This document shows positions 53,087 to 62,316 of a stretch of DNA of 64,000 nucleotides, in pieces (the first letter of the stretch is position 1; each line of letters starts with the position of its first letter). Under the pieces are notes generated by a model. That model ran no database searches. It saw only the letters and a program-made list of their open reading frames with translations, and was not told the DNA's origin. Origin of the DNA: Rahnella variigena (GTDB taxonomy: Bacteria > Pseudomonadota > Gammaproteobacteria > Enterobacterales > Enterobacteriaceae); assembly GCF_003610915.1 (NCBI RefSeq), contig NZ_NSDJ01000002.1, positions 310,001 through 374,000 on the forward strand, read 5' to 3'. Both the position numbers and the translations under genes were made by a program.

Positions 53087-53905
53087 ATGGAGAAGCTCAG
53101 AGTTGAAGCCTATTTTCCGTCTGCTGATGAGAAACTTTCGGTCTATTCCAGTGACCCGGAAGATAATAACAGTGAGCATTGTCATGATTTCAACGAACTG
53201 GTGATCGTGGATAGCGGGCACGGCCTGCACGTGATCAATGGCAAACCTATTTTTATTCAGGAAGGGGACGTTTTTTTTGTCAGGGACAATGACTACCATT
53301 TCTATGATGAGCTGGGCACGCTGAAACTGATTAATGTGCTTATCAACCCGCAAACTCAGTTCAATTATCTGACCAATACGGAAAGTTTATTGTCCCGCTT
53401 TTCAGCCAGCGAAGGCAGCCATTACGGCTGGCTGTTGCCTGACGTCAAAAATCATTGTCGCGGTCTTGTCGGTCAAATGTTTGCCCATAACCGGGAACAG
53501 GATCCTCAGGCGTTACAACAAGAGGGCCTTTTTTTTCAACTGATCATGAATCTGGTGAATCAGCAGGAAACCGGGGATCGCAATCATACCCAATACAAAC
53601 TGCACCGTATGCTTGGTTATCTGCAGGAACACTGTTTCACCGAGATTAACTGGACAGATGTGGCGGATGAATTTTTGCTGACCCAACGAACGCTGTTCCG
53701 GCGCATTAAGGAAACCACGGGCATGACACCGGAAAATTACCTGAAAAGATTACGGTTGGTTTCTGCAAGGGTGAAAATTAAAAATACCGAAACGTCCATT
53801 ACAGATATCGCTTTTATGTGTGGGTTCTCCAACAGTAATCATTTCACCACATCCTATAAGCAGGTCTTTGGCCTGACGCCTTCGCAGGAAAGAAAAAAGG
53901 CCTGA
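53087..53905 (+). CDS. AraC-family activator, RhaS/RhaR-like
   Basis: 272 aa. N-terminal cupin sensor (HCHDFNELVIVDSGHGLHVINGKPIFIQEGDVFFVRDNDYHFYDE, about 31-78) very like RhaR and RhaS. C-terminal double HTH (about 175-270): INWTDVADEFLLTQRTLFRRIKETTGMTPENYLKRLR and ITDIAFMCGFSNSNHFTTSYKQVFGLTPSQER. Divergent from the rhamnosidase-symporter-porin operon, which it most likely switches on with rhamnose or a related sugar. The start is ATG 53087. Confidence 0.9.
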   Translation: MEKLRVEAYFPSADEKLSVYSSDPEDNNSEHCHDFNELVIVDSGHGLHVINGKPIFIQEGDVFFVRDNDYHFYDELGTLKLINVLINPQTQFNYLTNTESLLSRFSASEGSHYGWLLPDVKNHCRGLVGQMFAHNREQDPQALQQEGLFFQLIMNLVNQQETGDRNHTQYKLHRMLGYLQEHCFTEINWTDVADEFLLTQRTLFRRIKETTGMTPENYLKRLRLVSARVKIKNTETSITDIAFMCGFSNSNHFTTSYKQVFGLTPSQERKKA

Positions 53906-53918
53906 ATCTCTTAAGGCC
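53893..53918 (-). terminator. Leftward terminator of the rcnB-like gene
   Basis: GGCCT / AGGCC stem (53899-53903 and 53914-53918) preceded on the + strand by six A, so it terminates - strand transcripts. It overlaps the end of the AraC gene. Confidence 0.65.
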
Positions 53919-53955
53919 CTTATCTTTGCAATTCGCAGAGTCGTTTACTTGCGGA

Positions 53956-54273
53956 TCACTGGAAGTAAATATCACCGTTTTCGGCTTTGAGGATTTTGCC
54001 GTCGGTATCGGTGATCAGCGCGTAGCTGCCGCCGATATAAGTCCAGTGGCTGCCTGCATCCGGGGCTGGTAAATGACGTTCCTGCCAGCCGACGATTTCG
54101 TAAGGCTTGGTGCGGTACAGCGCCGGAACCTGGTCACCGATCGCATACAGTTTGGAATCATCGTAGAACGATTTGATTTCATGCGAGTTTGATGCGGCAA
54201 ACGCCGTATTGGCCAGAGGTAACATTGAAGAAACAACCAGAGCAGATAACATAACAATTTTAAAATGACGCAT
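53956..54273 (-). CDS. RcnB-like periplasmic protein
   Basis: 105 aa. Signal peptide MRHFKIVMLSALVVSSMLPLANTAFA (cut near AFA-AS). The mature part has the RcnB fold pattern YAIGDQVPALYRTKPYEIVGWQERHLPAPDAGSHWTYIGGSYALITDTDGKIL, which matches the RcnB (nickel/cobalt homeostasis) domain. In E. coli RcnB limits nickel and cobalt loss next to the RcnA exporter; no rcnA is near, so the role may differ. Monocistronic with its own terminator. The 244 bases upstream (54274-54517) hold no gene. Confidence 0.85.
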   Translation of the reverse strand: MRHFKIVMLSALVVSSMLPLANTAFAASNSHEIKSFYDDSKLYAIGDQVPALYRTKPYEIVGWQERHLPAPDAGSHWTYIGGSYALITDTDGKILKAENGDIYFQ

Positions 54274-54522
54274 AGATTATCCCGTTTAAAACCATCAACT
54301 TAATGCGTGCCTCGGTGATATGCTGCCAGTCCATTGTATGAGTCATAAAGCCAAAGCCTGTGCTTTTTCTGTAGGACAGGATAATAACGAGAAAGTGTCC
54401 GGATGACGGGACGTTTTTTTGTGTCGAAATGCAAATGATTTCAGAACTGTCCGTTAGTGCAAACGCCCGTCGAAATTTCTTCTAGCCTTATAGTTCACTC
54501 ATTTTTCAAATAAGGAATGTTG

Positions 54523-55431
54523 ATGAGCAATCAAAAAACGATTCCCGACTCACTCAATGCGCCACATGTGGACGCTTTCCCGACACCGCCGTTCGAACGC
54601 CAGAAACAACCGTTTCCCGGACTCGCCAGCAAAATGAAGCCGGTTCCCGATCACGGCGAGAAAACCTATAAAGGCAGCGGGCGTCTGAAAGGGCGTAAAG
54701 CGCTGATCACCGGCGGTGATTCCGGCATAGGCCGCGCAGTGGCGATTGCGTTCGCCAGAGAAGGCGCCCAGGTGGCGATCAATTATCTGCCTGACGAAGA
54801 ATCTGATGCGAAAGAAGTAGTTGAATTGCTTGCAGGTGAAGGGCTGAAAGTGGTGACGCTTCCCGGCGATATCCGTGATGAAAAATTCTGTCAGCAACTG
54901 GTGAACGACGCTGCAGAAAAACTCGGAGGCCTGGATTTGCTGGTCAATAATGCCGGTCGCCAGCAGTTCTGCGATTCGATTAAAGATCTGACGACCGAAG
55001 CGTTTGATGCCACCTTTAAAACCAACGTATATGCCATGTTCTGGATAACTAAAGCAGCGCTGGAATTTATCCCTCGCGGCGGTTCGATTATCAATACCTC
55101 CTCGGTTCAGGCATTTTTACCAAGCGATAATCTGCTCGATTATTCTCAGACCAAGGCGTCTATCGTGGCGTTCACTAAAGGTCTGGCTAAACAACTGGCG
55201 CCTGAGGGCATCCGCGTGAATTCAGTTGCGCCGGGCCCGTACTGGACGGCGTTGCAGGTTTGCGGCGGTCAGCCTCAGGAAAAGGTCGAATCGTTCGGTG
55301 AACAGGCTCCGCTGAAGCGTCCGGGACAACCGGCGGAAATCGCGGGTATGTATGTGACGCTGGCTTCGCAGGAAAGCAGCTATGCCTCGGGGCAGGTCTG
55401 GTGCTCTGACGGCGGCACCGGTACGTTGTAG
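54523..55431 (+). CDS. SDR oxidoreductase, YghA-like
   Basis: 302 aa from ATG 54523 (TAAGGA seven bases upstream; the ATG at 54517 is too close to it). N-terminal extension of about 45 residues ([39 protein letters not shown]), typical of the YghA/GsiB-like group. Rossmann motif [20 protein letters not shown], catalytic Ser (NTSSVQAF) and YSQTK, C-terminal [13 protein letters not shown]. The family reduces aldehydes with NADPH and is often induced by stress. Cytoplasmic and monocistronic. Confidence 0.9.
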   Translation: MSNQKTIPDSLNAPHVDAFPTPPFERQKQPFPGLASKMKPVPDHGEKTYKGSGRLKGRKALITGGDSGIGRAVAIAFAREGAQVAINYLPDEESDAKEVVELLAGEGLKVVTLPGDIRDEKFCQQLVNDAAEKLGGLDLLVNNAGRQQFCDSIKDLTTEAFDATFKTNVYAMFWITKAALEFIPRGGSIINTSSVQAFLPSDNLLDYSQTKASIVAFTKGLAKQLAPEGIRVNSVAPGPYWTALQVCGGQPQEKVESFGEQAPLKRPGQPAEIAGMYVTLASQESSYASGQVWCSDGGTGTL

Positions 55432-55795
55432 TTTTCATTCGCTGCGATGACAGAAAAAGTCACCGGCGTCTGCCGATGACGTCGTGGTTTGAAGGGAGCA
55501 ATCTGCGGATTATTCCTATTTTTCATCACGCAAGCAAAGTCGCCTCGCGGACAATGTAAAGGAAGCTATGATTGATTCATCTGTACCACGCTACAGATAA
55601 CCACTGCATTTAATCCTTGTGTCTGTCTGTGATTGCCCGCCGTCGTGCGGGCTTTTTTTTTGTGGGATTTCTGACCAGTTAACGAAAAAAAGCCACTTTC
55701 CGTTTGAAAACCCTGAGTTTTACTATGGACAATGAGAATTATCTAATTATGCTATATTTAACTTAAATATTTATTCTTATTGCCGGACCCGTCAC
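55432..55795 (+). other. 365-bp space with orphan terminator
   Basis: No gene is seen. A strong intrinsic terminator (GCCCGC / GCGGGC stem 55635-55640 and 55647-55652, nine T to 55661) lies 204 bases after the SDR stop, which suggests a long 3' untranslated region or a small RNA ending there. An AT-rich stretch at 55730-55780 should hold the promoter of the next gene. Confidence 0.5.
55635..55661 (+). terminator. Intrinsic terminator (orphan)
   Basis: GCCCGC, loop CGTCGT, GCGGGC, then nine T. Confidence 0.88.
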
Positions 55796-56017
55796 ATGCC
55801 AGATATCAGGATTGTCTGCGAACAATGCGGCTCAGACCGCTTCGTCGCCAGCGCAAATACACCTTTCGCTGAACAGGTGAATGCTATTATCTGCGCAGTC
55901 TGTTCGCATCCGGTCAGGGTGGATGAAGTTGTCATTTTCAGAGAAGGGACCTATATCAGCGGGATCTACGACAACTTCCCCGCTGGCATACCACGAATGA
56001 ATGATTTCGATATCTGA
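55796..56017 (+). CDS. Small zinc-ribbon protein
   Basis: 73 aa with two CxxC pairs (CEQCG, C8 and C11; CAVCS, C33 and C36) that should bind one zinc ion. The rest (VRVDEVVIFREGTYISGIYDNF) is beta-like. Similar ECs-type zinc-ribbon proteins of unknown function are found in enterics. It runs convergent to the flavin reductase gene, with only two bases between the stops, and has its own AT-rich upstream region. No role can be assigned. Confidence 0.7.
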   Translation: MPDIRIVCEQCGSDRFVASANTPFAEQVNAIICAVCSHPVRVDEVVIFREGTYISGIYDNFPAGIPRMNDFDI

Positions 56018-56019
56018 CG

Positions 56020-56670
56020 TTATAATCCCCGTGCGACCCATTCCTCCGGCGTCAGCGTTTTGACATCAAACTGGTCACGTGTGCGGGTGTAAGTGTGACC
56101 GCCCATTCTTCCGATGGCATCCATTATCTGCTGGTCGATGTGCAGATTCGACGGGTCAACCGCATCGCTGCGGACATACACACCAAGCACTTCACCGAGA
56201 ATAATTTCACGCGCCGGTCCCACCTGAAGTGTGGTGTGACGACGGCATTCCAGCGCCGCCGGTGCCGCGAGAATACGGGGACTTCTGACCATCAGCCCCG
56301 GCGTGGTATCCAGCCCCGCTTCTTTAAGCTCGTCTACCTCCTGTCCGAATTTAATGGCACAGATTTCCATCTGACTGACCAGCGCATCATCGACGATATG
56401 AACCGTAAATTCGCCGGTTTCGCGGATATTGCGCGCGGTATCTTTAAAACGCATATCGGCATAATTTTCTACGCCTATCGCCACAATCGCAGGGTCATGC
56501 GTCAGGACATTAAAAAAACTGAAGGGCCCGGCATTCGGTATGCCGTCCTGACTGACGGTCGTGACCAGCGCGACAGGACGTGGGATCACCGTGCCGATCA
56601 GGATTTTGTACCGCTCACGTTCCGTCAGCTGTGCAAAATCAAAATGAGTGTGCGAAGAAGGTCGGGTCAT
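56020..56670 (-). CDS. Flavin reductase-like protein (DIM6/NTAB)
   Basis: 216 aa from ATG 56670 (AGGAAAC upstream). The fold motifs RYKILIGTVIPRPVALVTTVSQDGIPNAGPFSFFNVLTHDPAIVAIGVE and NIRETGEFTVHIVDDALV belong to the flavin reductase / nitrilotriacetate monooxygenase component B family. It binds FMN and reduces it with NAD(P)H or acts as an FMN-bound oxidoreductase itself. The start lies two bases after the M24 stop, so it is the last gene of the nitrogen-linked operon. No monooxygenase partner is visible here. Confidence 0.85.
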   Translation of the reverse strand: MTRPSSHTHFDFAQLTERERYKILIGTVIPRPVALVTTVSQDGIPNAGPFSFFNVLTHDPAIVAIGVENYADMRFKDTARNIRETGEFTVHIVDDALVSQMEICAIKFGQEVDELKEAGLDTTPGLMVRSPRILAAPAALECRRHTTLQVGPAREIILGEVLGVYVRSDAVDPSNLHIDQQIMDAIGRMGGHTYTRTRDQFDVKTLTPEEWVARGL

Positions 56671-56671
56671 A

Positions 56672-58096
56672 TCAGTTTCCTGCCGTAACGCGATGGGTTT
56701 CAAGTGGCGTGTGACGGCTCAGATTTTCAAAACCGTCTTTGGTGACAACGTAACAATCACCGATATTACAACCTGCGGACAGCGGCTCAAGCCACTGAGT
56801 ATGCAGGACAAACACCATACCTTCTTCCAGTGTGTCGTAATTATGCGACGAAATATTAAAGCTGTTCTGCGCACCGGCCATGCCGACGGAATGCCCGAGA
56901 TTGGGATTGTGCGGGCCATGTGTCGCCGGATAAACATGCATCAGCTTGCGCCCCTGCGCTTCCCAGTCGATATCCTGCACATACTGATGCGGTATCAGCC
57001 GCGCGTCGCCGTCCGGCATCGGTGCCCAGTTATACGGCATCGTTCGCGCCTCCGGTGAGGTCAGCATGCCGCGCTCAATCATCGGACCGAAGGCGGCATT
57101 GTTGATATCACGCATTAATGCACCCGGACGGATCAGCTTTTCTGCCCGTTTCACACCTTCGGTACAGGCGGCGAGTACGTCTTCCTGATGCGGTGTGATG
57201 TCGCCGACCGCAATCATTCTGGCCGTTTGCGCGGTATAACCCCGGCATGTCACGTTGGAAATATACAGATTGATCAGATCGCCCGGACGGACCACATGCC
57301 CGTAGGGTTTGCCGCAATGCGTGCCAAATTCGTTGATACCAATCTGATAACCATCGCCGGTTTCGCCTCCGGCTGCCAGCTGAGCAAAAGAAAACGCCGC
57401 GTAAATTTCATGATCTGTCACCCCCGGCCTGGCGACATGGTAGGCGGCCTGTGTCCCGAGGCTGATCATCTGCGCTGCGCCACGGAATAACGCAATCTCA
57501 CGCGGAGAACGGACTTTTTGCAGACGATCCAGAATGGCGTTATCGGCCACGTATTTGCATTTTGGCGTCAGCGATCCGAGTGCCGCCCAGAAGGTCAGGG
57601 ATGTACGGTCACCGATTATGCCAATCTGCGCGGCGGTCAGTGCGAAACGGGCAAGTACCTGCGCACATTTTTCCGCTGTTTTAATCACGGAATCACCCGG
57701 ACGGTCGGCGTATTCGCGCCCGATGGGCCCGATTTGCCATATTTCATCCACCAGCACCGGTTCGCCACCCGGCGGCAGCAGCACGGATTGCGTGAAGAAA
57801 GAGAGCAATACCAGCGGCTGATGCGAATCCGTGGGAATGATCAGCACACCTTCGCGCATCCAGTCGCAGATATAACGCAGATACGCATTCGACGCATGGA
57901 ACCAGCCGACGCTGCCGGCGTGAACCACGATAGCGTCGTGTCCGGCTTCGACCGCCTGACGGCGGATTTTACGCAGACGTTCTTCGAATTCTTCCACCGG
58001 CAGAGGAAGCGGGGCGGTGAAATCGAAATCTGGCTGGAAATCCGCCAGCAACTGTCCGATGCGGGAACCGTTGGCCATCGTCGCATGAGTGTTCAT
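56672..58096 (-). CDS. Creatinase-like M24 protein, metal site lost
   Basis: 474 aa, pita-bread fold: N-terminal creatinase_N-like domain (about 35-190), catalytic domain after VRSPREIALFRGAA (about 195-470). In M24 aminopeptidases five residues bind two metals. Here the first Asp is Y278 (GDLINLY), the second is Q290 (GYTAQTAR), His is kept as H402 (GHSVG), the first Glu is H432 (GMVFVLHTQ) and the last is Gly (CNIGDCYVV). Four of five are gone, as in creatinase and ectoine-hydrolase-like relatives that act without metal. Substrate may be a small amidino or amide compound brought in by the adjoining transporter. Listed lengths fit this group (about 400-470). Confidence 0.82.
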   Translation of the reverse strand: MNTHATMANGSRIGQLLADFQPDFDFTAPLPLPVEEFEERLRKIRRQAVEAGHDAIVVHAGSVGWFHASNAYLRYICDWMREGVLIIPTDSHQPLVLLSFFTQSVLLPPGGEPVLVDEIWQIGPIGREYADRPGDSVIKTAEKCAQVLARFALTAAQIGIIGDRTSLTFWAALGSLTPKCKYVADNAILDRLQKVRSPREIALFRGAAQMISLGTQAAYHVARPGVTDHEIYAAFSFAQLAAGGETGDGYQIGINEFGTHCGKPYGHVVRPGDLINLYISNVTCRGYTAQTARMIAVGDITPHQEDVLAACTEGVKRAEKLIRPGALMRDINNAAFGPMIERGMLTSPEARTMPYNWAPMPDGDARLIPHQYVQDIDWEAQGRKLMHVYPATHGPHNPNLGHSVGMAGAQNSFNISSHNYDTLEEGMVFVLHTQWLEPLSAGCNIGDCYVVTKDGFENLSRHTPLETHRVTAGN

Positions 58097-58131
58097 AGGG
58101 TCTTCCTTACGTCAAAAAAAGAGTCAGTGAG

Positions 58132-58962
58132 TTATGAGTTTTCAGGTATGGGACGCGGGGCGAGAACCCGACGGGCAACCAGCAGGCCGAGTAAAGTGAC
58201 AGCAATCAGGATCCCGGAAATAGCCGCCACGCGGACATCCAGCGATTCTTCAATCAGCGCGAACATGCGCAGAGGCAGCACCGTGGTTTTGGCGTCTGCA
58301 AGGAACAGTGAAACCGACACGTTGTCGAGCGACTGGATAAACACCAGGAACGCGCCGGCCAGGATCCCCGGTAGCAACAGCGGTAACGTGACGCGGCGCA
58401 GCGTCATAAACCAGCTGGCACCCATGGTGGTAGAGGCTTCTGCCAGCGAAGGGTTGATCCCCTGCGCAACTACCGACGCCGCGCGGTACATCAGCGGGCC
58501 AAATACCACTACATGCCCGATCACCGTGAGCCACAGCGATGGCTGAAAGCCGATGAAGTTAGCCACAATCAGCGCCGCCAGCCCGTAAACCAGGCTCGGC
58601 AATACCAGTGGCGCGAGCAGCAGCGGCTCGATAGTGCTGACGCTGCGGCGCTTCATACGGGTCATGCCGATAGTGGCGGGAACCGCGAACAGCAAGGCAC
58701 CAAGCACGGCCAGACCGGCGATTTTCAGCGAGTTCCACGCTGCGGTCTGCTCCGTGGCAGAACGCACCGGATCCAGCAACGCTTCGTACCAGCGCAATGA
58801 AAAGCCCTGCGGCGGGTATTTCAGCGTCTGACCGGAGGTAAACGACATCATCAGGGCGATGACAATCGGTGCCACCAGATAAATGACGCACAGCGTGCCG
58901 AAGCCATACACGAACAGTTTGTAGAGCAGCGCCGGAAGCGGATTTTCTCGTTTTTTAAGCAT
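58132..58962 (-). CDS. ABC transporter permease, PotC-like
   Basis: 276 aa, six membrane helices. The EAA loop EASTTMGASWFMTLRRVTLPLLLPGI (about 177-202) is the contact site for the ATPase. N-terminal TM1 is LLYKLFVYGFGTLCVIYLVAPIVIALMMSF. Similar to PotC of the spermidine/putrescine importer. Overlaps the partner permease by 8 bases. With PotB-, PotD- and PotA-like genes it forms a complete importer of the POPT group for a small, probably nitrogen-rich or cationic solute. Confidence 0.9.
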   Translation of the reverse strand: MLKKRENPLPALLYKLFVYGFGTLCVIYLVAPIVIALMMSFTSGQTLKYPPQGFSLRWYEALLDPVRSATEQTAAWNSLKIAGLAVLGALLFAVPATIGMTRMKRRSVSTIEPLLLAPLVLPSLVYGLAALIVANFIGFQPSLWLTVIGHVVVFGPLMYRAASVVAQGINPSLAEASTTMGASWFMTLRRVTLPLLLPGILAGAFLVFIQSLDNVSVSLFLADAKTTVLPLRMFALIEESLDVRVAAISGILIAVTLLGLLVARRVLAPRPIPENS

Positions 58963-59785
58963 GACCGACCAGTCTCCTGTGGCGTGAAATCATGGTGAGC
59001 GCCACCAGCAGGCAGCCCGTGGAGAGCAACAGAACCACGGCGATGGCCGAGGCCAGCGGCCAGTCGAACAGCGTACCGACTTCACGGTAAATCAGCTGCG
59101 GGACGTATACATTTCGCGCGCCGCCGATCACTGCCTGAGTGACGAAAGAGCTGCTGGTGCTGGCAAAAACCAGGATCCATCCCGCCAGCAGACCTGGCAA
59201 CATCAGCGGCAGCAGCACGGTCACCAGAATGCGCCACGGCCCGGCGCCTGAAACCTGCGCCGCTTCGGTAAGCTGATACGGCGTGCGGGAGAGAATGGCA
59301 ATCAGCGGCAAAATGATCAGCGGCAGATCAATCTGACACATCGCCATCACCAGCCCGAGTTCGGTAAACATCAGGCTGACCGGCATCCCGGTAATGCCCA
59401 TCGCCATCAGTGCCTCGCTGATCGGCCCCTGACGCCCGAGGATCACAATCCAGGCAAACGTGCGCACCACGTTGCTGGTCAGCATCGGAATGAGGGTCAG
59501 GAATATCAGGATCTGCCGCAGATTGCGTCCGCCATGCCAGTAAAGCAGGGCAATCGGAATGCCCAGCAGAGTGGTGCCGATAACCGTTTCGATACCGAGC
59601 CGCGCAGTGTTGACCAGTACGCGGAAATTAAACGCATCCCCGAAGAAACGGGCGTAATGATCCAGCGTCATTCCGCCGTTACCGGTAAAGCTGAAACCGA
59701 CCAGCACGGCGAGTGGCGTCGCAAAAAATGCCACGGAAAGCAATAACATCGGTACGACGTAAGGGAAGCCGCTCTGCTTCATCAT
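58955..59785 (-). CDS. ABC transporter permease, PotB-like
   Basis: 276 aa, six membrane helices. EAA loop EAAQVSGAGPWRILVTVLLPLMLPGLL. TM1 FPYVVPMLLLSVAFFATPLAVLVGFSF. First permease of the importer; the substrate-binding protein gene ends six bases upstream and the second permease overlaps downstream, so all are co-transcribed. Confidence 0.9.
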   Translation of the reverse strand: MMKQSGFPYVVPMLLLSVAFFATPLAVLVGFSFTGNGGMTLDHYARFFGDAFNFRVLVNTARLGIETVIGTTLLGIPIALLYWHGGRNLRQILIFLTLIPMLTSNVVRTFAWIVILGRQGPISEALMAMGITGMPVSLMFTELGLVMAMCQIDLPLIILPLIAILSRTPYQLTEAAQVSGAGPWRILVTVLLPLMLPGLLAGWILVFASTSSSFVTQAVIGGARNVYVPQLIYREVGTLFDWPLASAIAVVLLLSTGCLLVALTMISRHRRLVGHA

Positions 59786-59791
59786 TCCACC

Positions 59792-60853
59792 TCAGCCTGC
59801 AACCAGTGTGTCGAACTGGCGGATCCAGTCATCACGGTTTTTGTTAATTTCTGCCCAGTCCGGATAGACCAGGGTTTTAAGCTGTTCGCGGGTGACATAG
59901 GCGGAAATTGCCGGGGTCAGTGCCACGTTTTTGTTGGTCGGGAACATCTCGGTCGGCGGTTGTTCCAGTTGCTGCTGTGCAGACTGGGAAATGGCGGCAT
60001 CCATATAGGCGTAGGCGGCGTCGAGATTTTTGCTGCCTTTGGTCAGATGAATATTGACCGGCGCGGCCGGAGAGCCGGTTTCCGGATGCACGAATTCTGC
60101 ATTCAGCCCGAGGCTTTTCAGGCGCGCCACGTTGCTGGTGCTGCACATGAACACCGCGATTTCGCCCTGCTGGAACAGCGTCATCTGATGGTTGGTGCTG
60201 TCCACCACGCCTTTGAGTTGCTCAGGATGTTCCTTGAAAAGCTTAAACACGGCGGCCATATCCGCAGGCCCTTTGCCGTAAATTTTGGCGATTTCGGTAT
60301 ACGCCATCACGGCGGTATTCGAGGCAAAACCGGTCCACGACACCAGCCCTTTGTAAGCCGGATTTTCAAACAAATCGCGATACCCTTTTGGTCGGGGCAC
60401 CAGATCCGGGTTATAGGCGATACCGTTCACTTCTACGGTCACGGTCGGGCCGTATACGCCCTGGAATGACGGGTCGAGCAGGCTCCAGTTTTTCAGTCTG
60501 GACGGGTCAATTTTCTGGATAAGATCGTTCTCAACCGCAATCGTCATTTGCCCTGGCGACATCAGCAAGGTGTCATAAGGCGGATTCCCTGGGCTGGCCA
60601 TGATTTTAGCCAGCTGATCCTGCGCCATGGCAGGTGCGATGGTCAGGTCAAAGCCTTGTTTTTTCAGCACCGGTGTAAGAACGTTGCGATAGGCATCTTC
60701 CCAGTTGCCGGGGAAGGTGGCCGCAACCGCACTGCCGCCGGTAGCTGCACTCGCAGCGCGTAACGGAAAAGGCAGCATTGTGGAGGCCGCAACGCCCGCC
60801 ATGAGATAACCGAACCGGCGACGACTGATTTCAACGTCTTTCATAAAGCTCAC
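59792..60853 (-). CDS. Periplasmic solute-binding protein, PotD-like, Tat signal
   Basis: 353 aa, SBP_bac_6/8 type. The N-terminus has a twin-arginine motif (SRRRFGYLM) followed by AGVAASTMLPFPLRAASA, so export by Tat is predicted, which is uncommon in Pot systems. Domain motifs: FPGNWEDAYRNVLTPVLKKQGFDL, YDTLLMSPGQM, VEVNGIAYNPDLVPRP, WTGFASNTAVMAYTEIAKIYGKGP. Two lobes bind the ligand between them. Its ligand is unknown. It lies seven bases after the ATPase gene. Confidence 0.9.
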   Translation of the reverse strand: MSFMKDVEISRRRFGYLMAGVAASTMLPFPLRAASAATGGSAVAATFPGNWEDAYRNVLTPVLKKQGFDLTIAPAMAQDQLAKIMASPGNPPYDTLLMSPGQMTIAVENDLIQKIDPSRLKNWSLLDPSFQGVYGPTVTVEVNGIAYNPDLVPRPKGYRDLFENPAYKGLVSWTGFASNTAVMAYTEIAKIYGKGPADMAAVFKLFKEHPEQLKGVVDSTNHQMTLFQQGEIAVFMCSTSNVARLKSLGLNAEFVHPETGSPAAPVNIHLTKGSKNLDAAYAYMDAAISQSAQQQLEQPPTEMFPTNKNVALTPAISAYVTREQLKTLVYPDWAEINKNRDDWIRQFDTLVAG

Positions 60854-60859
60854 CTCTGT

Positions 60860-61975
60860 TTATTCACTGATGAATTCCGGTTCAGCCGGAAAGGCATGAC
60901 ACCTTGCGGTATCGATTTCTGCGAAAAGTTGTGACCCTGGTTCAGGGATGAACGTCGACGGACCTCTGACTTCGGATGCGCGCAGGCTGGTTCCGTCTTC
61001 CAGAATCAGGTCGTGAACCAGCGACGGTCCGAGCGGCACCGAGACGGTCATCCGTGCGGGTTGGGTGTTTTCGCCCGGCAGCGCGGATAAACGCACTTCT
61101 TCCGGACGGAAGGTGATGGTGACCCGAGAACCCAGAGTGAAATTCAGACGGCGTGGCAGGCGAAGCTGCCGGTTATCCGCCAGGCCGATCACGGTGGAGT
61201 CGAGTTCAAAACGCAGCACCGTACCGTGCAGCAAATTGGCCTGCCCGATGAAAGTGTTCACGAACAGCGTCTTCGGACGGTCATACACGGTCATCGGCGT
61301 ATCAATTTGTTCGACGTTGCCTTTGTTCATCAGCACCAGACGGTTTGCCAGACTTTGTGCTTCTTCCTGATCGTGAGTGACGATCAACGTGGTGATGCCG
61401 AGCGTTTTTTGCAGATGCAACAGCTCAACCTGAAGATCGAAACGCAATGCACGATCCAGCGCGCCAAAAGGCTCATCGAGCAGCAGAAGTGAAGGACGAC
61501 CGGCGATAGCACGGGCGACGGCGACACGCTGTTGCTGTCCGCCGGATAGTTCGCGCGGCAGCCGGTTGCCGAAATCATTCAGCCTGACCAGTGACAGCAT
61601 TTCTTCCACACGCTGCTTACGGGCGGCACGGGAAATCCGCTGACAGGCCAGCGGATAGGCGATGTTCTCGGCAACAGTCAGGTGCGGGAATAACGCATAG
61701 TTCTGGAACACCATGCCGATCCCACGGCCTCTGGCTGACACATCGGCCAGATCCTGATTACCGAGCACGATCTTGCCGTTCTTCGGTTGGATCAGACCGG
61801 CGATTGCCCGCAGTACGGTGGATTTGCCACAGCCGCTCGGCCCCAGCAACGCCACAATCTCGCCTGCTTCTATTGAAAATGACACATCACTGATGGCGTT
61901 CTTTCCACCGTAACTGTGAGTCAGGCCGTGAACGTTCAGGCGTTTGCTTTCAGTGGTGTTTTGCATGTCTGGCAT
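60860..61975 (-). CDS. ABC transporter ATPase, PotA-like
   Basis: 371 aa from ATG 61975 (GGGAAG upstream). Starts further upstream, such as 62020, would lie before the predicted sigma-54 start point and are excluded. Walker A LLGPSGCGKST, Q-loop FQNYALFPHLTV, signature LSGGQQQRVAVARA, Walker B LLLLDEPFGALD, H-loop IVTHD. The C-terminal TOBE domain is at about 260-370 (GSRVTITFRPEEVRL). First gene of the leftward operon ATPase, binding protein, two permeases, M24 protein, flavin reductase. Confidence 0.93.
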   Translation of the reverse strand: MPDMQNTTESKRLNVHGLTHSYGGKNAISDVSFSIEAGEIVALLGPSGCGKSTVLRAIAGLIQPKNGKIVLGNQDLADVSARGRGIGMVFQNYALFPHLTVAENIAYPLACQRISRAARKQRVEEMLSLVRLNDFGNRLPRELSGGQQQRVAVARAIAGRPSLLLLDEPFGALDRALRFDLQVELLHLQKTLGITTLIVTHDQEEAQSLANRLVLMNKGNVEQIDTPMTVYDRPKTLFVNTFIGQANLLHGTVLRFELDSTVIGLADNRQLRLPRRLNFTLGSRVTITFRPEEVRLSALPGENTQPARMTVSVPLGPSLVHDLILEDGTSLRASEVRGPSTFIPEPGSQLFAEIDTARCHAFPAEPEFISE

Positions 61976-62015
61976 AAGGCTTCCCGGATCTGAGTCGTGT
62001 GCTTGAAAAAGAAAT

Positions 62016-62031
62016 AGCAAACGGCGTGCCA
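62016..62031 (-). promoter_or_regulatory. Sigma-54 promoter of the transporter operon
   Basis: On the - strand TGGCACGCCGTTTGCT fits the -24/-12 consensus TGGCAC-N5-TTGC(A/T) at every fixed base. Start point expected near 62004, about 29 bases before the ATPase ATG. Confidence 0.85.
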
Positions 62032-62161
62032 GAATCGAATATGCCCGGCAGGTTAAAATTCAACCCGTTGAAAAACAGACGTTAAATAGAAATTTCGAGT
62101 TGCGCATGCAGATGTTTATGAAAATAAAGCATGATATTCGTATGTTTAAACACCCTGCTGT

Positions 62162-62200
62162 TACGCCATGATGGTGCATTGTGTTAACCATTTTGGTGCG
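62162..62200. promoter_or_regulatory. Two NtrC-like enhancer sites
   Basis: TACGCCATGATGGTGCA (62162-62178) and TTAACCATTTTGGTGCG (62184-62200) each keep the TGGTGC half of the NtrC site TGCACTAAAATGGTGCA (about 12 and 10 of 17 matches), centres 22 bp apart. They lie about 150-190 bp from both divergent sigma-54 start points. Confidence 0.6.
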
Positions 62201-62316
62201 AATGTTGTTATTTCAATACGCAATAACTTTCGAAAATGTTTGCGAATATATCGTGTTATTTATAACAGACTGATAACTAGATTTATTTATGGTGATCTCA
62301 GCGTATTTCTCTGTCA

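Noticed and set aside
57518-58546. 342-codon + strand frame opposite the M24 and permease genes
   Set aside because: Covers two recognised genes in antisense and has no domain-like sequence.
61976-62020. N-terminal extension of the ABC ATPase from ATG 62020
   Set aside because: The predicted sigma-54 start point is near 62004, so this codon would not be in the message; conserved sequence begins later.
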